Positions 58,973 to 64,000 of a DNA stretch of 64,000 nt are shown in pieces (within the stretch, counting starts at the first letter, position 1; each line of letters starts with the position of its first letter). Made by a program: the position numbers and the translations under genes. The notes beneath the pieces were generated by a model that worked only from the letters and a program-made list of their open reading frames with translations, was not told the origin of the DNA and searched no databases. This stretch comes from Streptomyces cacaoi (GTDB lineage Bacteria > Actinomycetota > Actinomycetes > Streptomycetales > Streptomycetaceae), in assembly GCF_006539165.1 (NCBI RefSeq), contig NZ_BJMM01000031.1, positions 28,726 through 92,725 of the forward strand. Reading direction: 5' to 3'.

Positions 58973-60637
58973 ATGACGAGCACGACGCACATGGCGAGCA
59001 CGACACATCCGACGGGCACCGCGGACGCGCCGGACGCCGCACAGCCGGCCGGCCCCGCCGGGGCGGGCCTCGCGCAGAAGGCGGGCACGCCCGGGCCCGC
59101 CGGCGGCCGGCCCGCGTCCGCGCCCGCGTCCCGGGGCGGCGGGCCGACCCGGCATCTGCGGGTGGCGGTCGTCGGCAGCGGCTTCTCCGGCCTGGGCATG
59201 GCGATCCAGCTGCTGCGCAAGGGCATCGACGACTTCCTCGTCTTCGAGCGCGCCGACGAGGTGGGCGGCACCTGGCGGGACAACTCCTACCCGGGGTGCG
59301 CGTGCGATGTGATGTCGCACCTGTACTCGTTCTCGTTCGCGCGCAACCCCGGCTGGTCGTCGACGTTCGGCAAGCAGGCCGAACTCCAGGCGTACCTGCG
59401 CGCGTGCGCCGACCGGTTCGGGGTGCGCGGGCACATCCGCTTCCGCCACGAGCTGCTGTCGGCCACCTGGGACGAGGACACCCGCTGCTGGCATCTGGTC
59501 ACCTCCGGCGGCGAGTACACCTGCCAGGTGCTGGTGACCGGCACCGGCTATCTGAGCGAGCCGGCCGTCCCGGACATCGAGGGCCTGGACTCCTTCGAGG
59601 GCACGGTCTTCCACTCCTCGCGCTGGGACCACGAGCACGACCTGGCCGGCCGCCGCGTCGCCGTCATCGGCACCGGCGCCTCCGCGATCCAGTTCGTGCC
59701 GAAGATCCAGCCGGAGGTCGGCCGGCTGGACCTCTACCAGCGCACCCCGCCGTGGATCGGCCCGAAGAACGACAAGGCGACCACCGCTCTCCAGTCCTGG
59801 CTGCTGCACAAGGTGCCCGGATACCAGCGGTTCCGGCGGAACTTCAACATGTGGGGCCGGGAGATCCTGGCCTTCGTGATGTCCCGGCCGAAGGTCGCGG
59901 CGAAGATGCAGAAGATGGCGAGCGACCATCTGAAGAAGAGCGTTCCGGATCCCGCGCTGCGGGCGAAGCTCACGCCCGACTACGTACTGGCGTGCAAGCG
60001 GCTGCTGTTCTCCGACGCGTACTACCCGGCCGTCCAGCAGCCCAATGTCGAACTCGTCACGGATTCCATCGAGCGGATCGGCCCGCGCTCGGTGATCACC
60101 GCGGACGGCACCGAGCGGGAGGTCGACACGATCATCCTGGGCACCGGGTTCCAGGCCACCGACCGGCCCGTCGCCGGCCGGATCCGGGGCCGGGACGGCG
60201 TCCTGCTGCGCGACATGTGGAAGCGGCAGGGCATGGCGGCACACCGCGGAACGACGATTTCCGGATTCCCCAATCTGTTCATGCTGCTGGGCCCGAACAC
60301 CACGCTGGGGCACTCCTCGCAGGTGGTGATGATCGAGGCGCAGATCCGCTATGTGCTCGGCGCGCTGGAGGAGATGTCCAAGCGGAATCTCGCCAGCGTC
60401 GAGGTCCGGTCGAAAGCCCAGTCGGAGTGGAACAAGAAATTGTCCGCAAAGCTCGACGGAACCGTCTGGAACGCAGGAAACTGCCGCAGCTGGTATCTCG
60501 ACGAGCACGGGCGCAACCCCTCCATCTGGCCTACCTACACGTGGCGTTTCCGCCGGCAGACCCGGCGATTCGATCCGCACGAATACCAGCTCGCCACGAG
60601 CGTCGGAGCGGGGAGACCGGCCGTGCGTCTGCCATGA
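58973..60637 (+). CDS. Baeyer-Villiger-type flavin monooxygenase
   Basis: 554 residues. After a 60-residue Ala/Pro/Gly head come the FAD motif GSGFSGLG (68-75), the BVMO fingerprint with F208, G210, H214, W218 and D219 (FEGTVFHSSRWD) and the NADPH motif GTGASA (233-238). The fingerprint ends in D as in several class B enzymes. It may insert oxygen next to a ketone or oxidise a heteroatom. ATG 58973 follows GAGGAGG. An alpha-amino ketone or alkyl ketone from the oxoamine-synthase step would be a reasonable substrate, though this is speculation. Confidence 0.9.
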   Translation: MTSTTHMASTTHPTGTADAPDAAQPAGPAGAGLAQKAGTPGPAGGRPASAPASRGGGPTRHLRVAVVGSGFSGLGMAIQLLRKGIDDFLVFERADEVGGTWRDNSYPGCACDVMSHLYSFSFARNPGWSSTFGKQAELQAYLRACADRFGVRGHIRFRHELLSATWDEDTRCWHLVTSGGEYTCQVLVTGTGYLSEPAVPDIEGLDSFEGTVFHSSRWDHEHDLAGRRVAVIGTGASAIQFVPKIQPEVGRLDLYQRTPPWIGPKNDKATTALQSWLLHKVPGYQRFRRNFNMWGREILAFVMSRPKVAAKMQKMASDHLKKSVPDPALRAKLTPDYVLACKRLLFSDAYYPAVQQPNVELVTDSIERIGPRSVITADGTEREVDTIILGTGFQATDRPVAGRIRGRDGVLLRDMWKRQGMAAHRGTTISGFPNLFMLLGPNTTLGHSSQVVMIEAQIRYVLGALEEMSKRNLASVEVRSKAQSEWNKKLSAKLDGTVWNAGNCRSWYLDEHGRNPSIWPTYTWRFRRQTRRFDPHEYQLATSVGAGRPAVRLP

Positions 60638-60656
60638 CGAACGGGAGACGACGACG

Positions 60657-62144
60657 ATGACGAGCAAGAGACTGTCCCGCCGTGGCGTCCTGGGCGGGCT
60701 GGCCGCCGTGACGGTGACCGGCTGGAGCGCCACCCAGGGCTGGACGGCCGCCGCCCAGGGGCACGCACCCGCCGACACGGTGTCCGTCCCGGACCTGGAC
60801 GGCACCCTGGAGACCTCCCCGGACGCGGTCCGTCCGTTCGGGGAGGACTTCGGCAAGCTGGTGAGCGGGGCGCCGTGGGCGGTGCTGCGGCCCGGCTCCG
60901 TGCGGGACATCTGCACGATGGTCACCTTCGCGCGGAAGAACAAGCTGACGCTCGCGATGAACGGCCGCAGCGGCACCGGCGACGACATCGAGTCGCACTC
61001 CTGCTACGGCCAGGCCGAGGCGCCCGGCGGGATATCCGTCGACGCGCGCGGCCTGTCGAAGATCGTGCGCATCGGCTCCGACCGCGCCGTGGTCGAGGCC
61101 GGAGCCAGCTGGGCCCAACTGACCCGCGCGGCAGCGGAGAAGGGGCTGACGCCGCCCGCGCTCACCGACTATCTGCACCTGTCGGTGGGCGGCACGCTCA
61201 GCCTGGGCGGCGTCGGCGGCACCGTCCAGAAGTACGGACTCCAGACGGACAACGTCCTCTCGGTCGATGTCGTGACCGGCACCGGCCGGCTGGTGACCGC
61301 CTCCCGGACGCAGAACCGGGCACTGTTCGACGCGGTACTGGGCGGCGGGGGCCAGTGCGGCATCATCGTGCGCGCCGTCCTGAAACTGATCAAGGCGCCG
61401 GAGCGCGCCCTGGTCTTCAGCCTCTACTACGACGACCTCGACACCTATCTCGCCGACGCCGAGAAGGTGATGGCCGACGGCCGCTTCCACGCGCAGGCCG
61501 GTGAACTCCTGCGCAAGCCGGACGACTCCGGCTGGCACTACAAGCTGGAGGCCGCCGCGTACTGGTCGGGCGGCACGGCGCCCGACCGGGAGAAGCTGCT
61601 GGCCGGGCTGCGCGACGACCGGCCGGCCGCCGGCATCGAGGACGGCACCTACCTCGACTACATGTTCCGGCTCGACCTGTTCGAGGCGTATCTGAAGGAG
61701 GAGGGCTTCTGGGATCAGCCCAAGCCGTGGCTGAGCCTGTTCCTGCCCGCGTCGAAGGCCGGGGAGTTCATGGAGCTGGTGGCCTCCCAGCTCACTCCCG
61801 AGACGCTCGGCGGCGGCTTCCTGCTCTTCTACCCGTACCCCACGGCGAAGGTGACCCGGCCGCTGACGGTGCAGCCCGGCGAGCCGGTCACCTACCTCTT
61901 CGACCTGCTGAACTTCCCCGCGCCCGGCAACCCCGACATCGACAAGATGCTCGCGAACAACCGGAAGCTGTACGACGAGGCCGTGGCGCTCGGCGCCAAG
62001 CGCTACCTGGTCGGCGCCGTGCCGGGGATGACGCGGGACGACTGGCGCAAGCACTTCGGGGACCAGTGGAAGGCGTTCGAGGCCGCGAAGCGCCGCTGGG
62101 ACCCCGATGGCGTCCTCACCCCCGGTCAGGGGTTCTTCTCCTGA
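60657..62144 (+). CDS. Tat-exported FAD-linked oxidase, cytokinin-dehydrogenase-like
   Basis: 495 residues. The N terminus is a twin-arginine signal (SKRLSRRGVLGGLAAVTVTG). A PCMH/FAD_binding_4 domain follows (AVLRPGSVRDICTMVTFARK, LHLSVGGTLSLGGVGGTVQK). The C-terminal part resembles the cytokinin-binding domain (RRWDPDGVLTPGQGFF). The usual histidine for 8-alpha flavin linkage (GxGHS) is not obvious: the loop is NGRSGTGDD. It may oxidise an amine or alcohol outside the cytoplasmic membrane as a late step. Start ATG 60657; 19-bp gap from the monooxygenase. Confidence 0.87.
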   Translation: MTSKRLSRRGVLGGLAAVTVTGWSATQGWTAAAQGHAPADTVSVPDLDGTLETSPDAVRPFGEDFGKLVSGAPWAVLRPGSVRDICTMVTFARKNKLTLAMNGRSGTGDDIESHSCYGQAEAPGGISVDARGLSKIVRIGSDRAVVEAGASWAQLTRAAAEKGLTPPALTDYLHLSVGGTLSLGGVGGTVQKYGLQTDNVLSVDVVTGTGRLVTASRTQNRALFDAVLGGGGQCGIIVRAVLKLIKAPERALVFSLYYDDLDTYLADAEKVMADGRFHAQAGELLRKPDDSGWHYKLEAAAYWSGGTAPDREKLLAGLRDDRPAAGIEDGTYLDYMFRLDLFEAYLKEEGFWDQPKPWLSLFLPASKAGEFMELVASQLTPETLGGGFLLFYPYPTAKVTRPLTVQPGEPVTYLFDLLNFPAPGNPDIDKMLANNRKLYDEAVALGAKRYLVGAVPGMTRDDWRKHFGDQWKAFEAAKRRWDPDGVLTPGQGFFS

Positions 62145-62168
62145 CCCGACCGACACAGGAGTAGCGGC

Positions 62169-62681
62169 ATGAACGGTTACGACCTCGTCGACGAGGCAGT
62201 CGTCGACGCGCCCTGCGACGCCGTCTGGGAGGCGCTGCTGGCGGAGTTCCGCGGCGCGGCCCGCTGGTGGGTACCGTCCAACACCTTCGCCCCGGCCTCG
62301 GGTTCGCCCGACCGGGTCGGCGGCGAGGTGCGGGTGACGGTGCACACCAAGGGCGTCGAGGGCGGCGGCCCCAAGCTGCGGTTCACCGCGCGGACGACCG
62401 GTGTCGAGCCCGGCCGGCGGCTGGACGTCGAGTACGTCGACGGCGTCTTCCGCGGGCCGAGCAGCTTCCGGCTCGACCCGGTCGGCGACGGCAGCAGGAC
62501 CCGGATCGGTATGCGCTTCCAGGGCCGGCCGCACGGCTGGCTGAAAGCGCTCGCCAAGGTGACCGACGTGGGCCTGGAGCACTCGAAGGCCACCAGCGCG
62601 GCCTTCGTCGCCCTGGGCGACCTGCTCGCGCAGGACCGGCCGGCCGGCAGCGCCGCCGCGGGCACCGGGGGGCGGTCATGA
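62169..62681 (+). CDS. SRPBCC/START-fold protein
   Basis: 170 residues with the SRPBCC (polyketide cyclase/START) pattern: VDEAVVDAPCDAVWEALLAE, then DRVGGEVRVTVHTKG, DVEYVDGVF and the long C-terminal helix ALAKVTDVGLEHSKATSAAF. Such proteins bind hydrophobic ligands, and in biosynthetic clusters may cyclise or shuttle intermediates. ATG 62169 follows CAGGAG. Its stop overlaps the hydrolase start by ATGA. It is the only dedicated cyclase-type fold in the second half. Confidence 0.83.
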   Translation: MNGYDLVDEAVVDAPCDAVWEALLAEFRGAARWWVPSNTFAPASGSPDRVGGEVRVTVHTKGVEGGGPKLRFTARTTGVEPGRRLDVEYVDGVFRGPSSFRLDPVGDGSRTRIGMRFQGRPHGWLKALAKVTDVGLEHSKATSAAFVALGDLLAQDRPAGSAAAGTGGRS

Positions 62682-63811
62682 CCGGCATGCTCACCGAACA
62701 CTCCGCGGGCGCCCGGGACTTCACCGAAGCCCCCGGCGCCACCGGAGCCGACGCCGACACCGCACACTCCGCACACTCCGCCCGCCCCGGGCACCCCGCG
62801 GGCGCGGTGCCGGACCCCTCCGCGGTGGCCGGTGCCGGGACGCCCGGGGGGTCCGCGCCCCGGGCGGCGGAGACGACGGTGTGCACGGACGACGGCGCAC
62901 GGCTGGCCGTCTCCGTGCTCGCCCCGCTGGCCCCCGCGTCCGGCACGACGGTCGTCCTCGCACACGGCTGGGCCGCGGCCCGCCGGGTGTGGGGCGGCGT
63001 CGCCGACCGGCTGATCCGCCGCGGCCACCGTGTCGTGGCCGCCGACCTGCGCGGCCACGGCGCCTCCACCCCGGGCGGCGCGCCGTTCAGCGTGCCGCGG
63101 CTGGGCGCCGACCTGGCCGCCGTACTGGAACACACCGGGGCCCGGGACGCCGTCCTCGTCGGTCACTCCGGCGGCGGCTTCGCCGCACTCTCGTACGCGA
63201 CGGACGAGGCGAGCGCCCCGGCCGCCCGCGCGCTGCGCGGCCTGGTGCTGCTCGGCACGGCGGCGCACGACCAGGACACCCCGGACAGCGAGGTCCGCAT
63301 GATGGGCAGCGCCCTGTTCTCCCGGGCGCTGGCCCGCCCCGCGCTGGGCCGCAGGCTGCTGGCGCAGACGATGGGCAAGGGCGTCGACCGGCGCGCCCTG
63401 GAGGTCAACCGGCAGATGTTCGCCGCCACTTCGCCACGGGTACGGGCCGACGCGTTCCGCTCCTCGCGCGGCATGGACCTGCGCGCGGCCCTGGCCGCCG
63501 TGCACACCCCCGCCGTCGTCCTGGCCGGCGACGGCGACCGCGTCATCGCCCCGCACCTGGGGCACGCCGTGGCCGAGGCGCTGCCCCGGGCACGCTTCAC
63601 CCGGCTGCCCGGGGCCGGACACATGCTGCCCCTGGAACGCCCGGACGAGATCGTCTCCGCCGTCGAGAGCGTCCTCGGCGACGGGACCGTCGCCGCCGAC
63701 GAGGACGCCCGGCCCGCGGGGTCCACAGCGCCCGCTGCGTCCGCGGTGTCCGATGCGCACCCAGCGACCGTCACCACCGTGGCCTCCTCGACCTCCTCGG
63801 CCTCCGGCTGA
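62678..63811 (+). CDS. Alpha/beta hydrolase
   Basis: 377 residues. The first 65 are Ala/Gly/Pro-rich low complexity, then a standard alpha/beta hydrolase: the oxyanion-region motif VVLAHGWAAARRVW, nucleophile elbow GHSGGG, acid in LAGDGDRVI, and histidine in GAGHMLPLE. The tail after the fold is Ala/Ser/Thr-rich. It is last in the five-gene operon, coupled to the SRPBCC gene. It could hydrolyse the ester or lactone expected from a Baeyer-Villiger oxidation, or release the product from a carrier. No sequence feature decides between these. Confidence 0.87.
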   Translation: MTGMLTEHSAGARDFTEAPGATGADADTAHSAHSARPGHPAGAVPDPSAVAGAGTPGGSAPRAAETTVCTDDGARLAVSVLAPLAPASGTTVVLAHGWAAARRVWGGVADRLIRRGHRVVAADLRGHGASTPGGAPFSVPRLGADLAAVLEHTGARDAVLVGHSGGGFAALSYATDEASAPAARALRGLVLLGTAAHDQDTPDSEVRMMGSALFSRALARPALGRRLLAQTMGKGVDRRALEVNRQMFAATSPRVRADAFRSSRGMDLRAALAAVHTPAVVLAGDGDRVIAPHLGHAVAEALPRARFTRLPGAGHMLPLERPDEIVSAVESVLGDGTVAADEDARPAGSTAPAASAVSDAHPATVTTVASSTSSASG

Positions 63812-63848
63812 CCGCCCCCGACTCACCCGGCTGCACAGCCCCGCTCAC

Positions 63849-63876
63849 CCGGCCCCGGACGCCCGTCCGGGGCCGG
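63849..63876 (+). terminator. Terminator of the tailoring operon
   Basis: A near-perfect inverted repeat (ccggccccggacg, 63849-63861, with cgtccggggccgg, 63864-63876) forms a tight hairpin 38 bp after the hydrolase stop codon. Confidence 0.85.
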
Positions 63877-63899
63877 CCTCCGTATGCGGACCGGCTGCC

Positions 63900-64000
63900 C
63901 CGGCGCCGGTGCTGCCGTTGTACGGTCCGGCCGTCCGGGACCGATGCCCGTTGCACGAACCGGCCGTCCGAGGCTGGTGCCCGTTGCACGGACCGGCTGT
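63900..64000. repeat. Tandem repeat running off the window end
   Basis: Two to three copies of a roughly 40-bp unit containing ccggccgtccg and a later tgcccgttgcacg are visible from about 63925 to the edge. The array continues beyond the window. No coding frame is convincing here. Confidence 0.65.

Overview
The window is high-GC actinobacterial DNA, almost certainly Streptomyces. The evidence is GC-rich third codon positions, frequent GTG starts, ATGA-coupled operons, XRE/DUF397 regulator pairs, a SARP regulator, HrdB-type promoters, and a core neighbourhood (GH20 hexosaminidase, uraD, sdhCDAB, DD-carboxypeptidase, trpS) that I recognise as typical of the Streptomyces chromosome. No rRNA, tRNA, CRISPR array, insertion sequence or prophage was seen.

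Region 1 (1-28 kb) is mostly housekeeping and envelope biology. It holds an amidase, a lipoprotein L,D-transpeptidase, an ECF sigma factor coupled to a candidate anti-sigma factor, a GH20 lipoprotein, UraD, the succinate dehydrogenase operon with a perfect 19-bp-stem terminator, a secreted sialidase next to a FadR-type GntR regulator, a BAAT-like esterase lipoprotein, an Otr(A)-type ribosomal-protection GTPase, a metallophosphoesterase, a D,D-carboxypeptidase, a YihY/BrkB membrane protein, a 2'-5' RNA ligase-like protein, trpS and rocD. Region 2 (28-38.4 kb) is accessory: GNAT, two DUF1772 proteins, a methyltransferase, an XRE/DUF397 pair facing two coupled mini-genes, an MFS pump with a divergent TetR, and a visibly lower-GC three-gene cassette (WXG100-like protein, a 724-residue protein, a lipoprotein) that looks like a contact or secretion-associated module.

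Region 3 (38.5-63.8 kb) is the most interesting part, a candidate biosynthetic gene cluster I do not recognise. A leftward run (49.35 to 38.55 kb) encodes an alpha-oxoamine synthase, a FabF-type ketosynthase, a MaoC-type dehydratase, an AMP-ligase, a carrier protein and an acyl-CoA dehydrogenase. The last three resemble the proline-to-pyrrolyl-2-carboxyl-carrier module of prodiginine and pyoluteorin pathways. Interleaved with them are TrpD, TrpF, TrpC and TrpA homologues but no TrpB or TrpE, and an ectoine-synthase-like cupin. TrpA without TrpB would be expected to release free indole. A divergent SARP activator gene follows. After about 5 kb of apparently unrelated genes come a leftward ACP-KASIII-FabG operon and a rightward operon of a cyclopropane-synthase-type methyltransferase, a Baeyer-Villiger-type monooxygenase, a Tat-exported cytokinin-dehydrogenase-like flavoprotein, a SRPBCC protein and an alpha/beta hydrolase.

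The two halves are tied together by a shared regulatory signature. Three 18-bp sites with the form TGTTGCG-N4-nCTTGCn (direct heptamers at 11-bp pitch, the SARP-box geometry) lie upstream of the oxoamine-synthase, ACP and methyltransferase operons, each oriented with its own operon. Together the halves supply KS, KR, DH, KASIII and two carrier proteins. I infer one pathway joining a pyrrole-type starter, an amino-ketone step, fatty-acyl-type chemistry and possibly indole. The product is unknown.

Short tandem repeats of 9-19 bp are unusually abundant. They encode low-complexity tails in several proteins and fill several intergenic regions.
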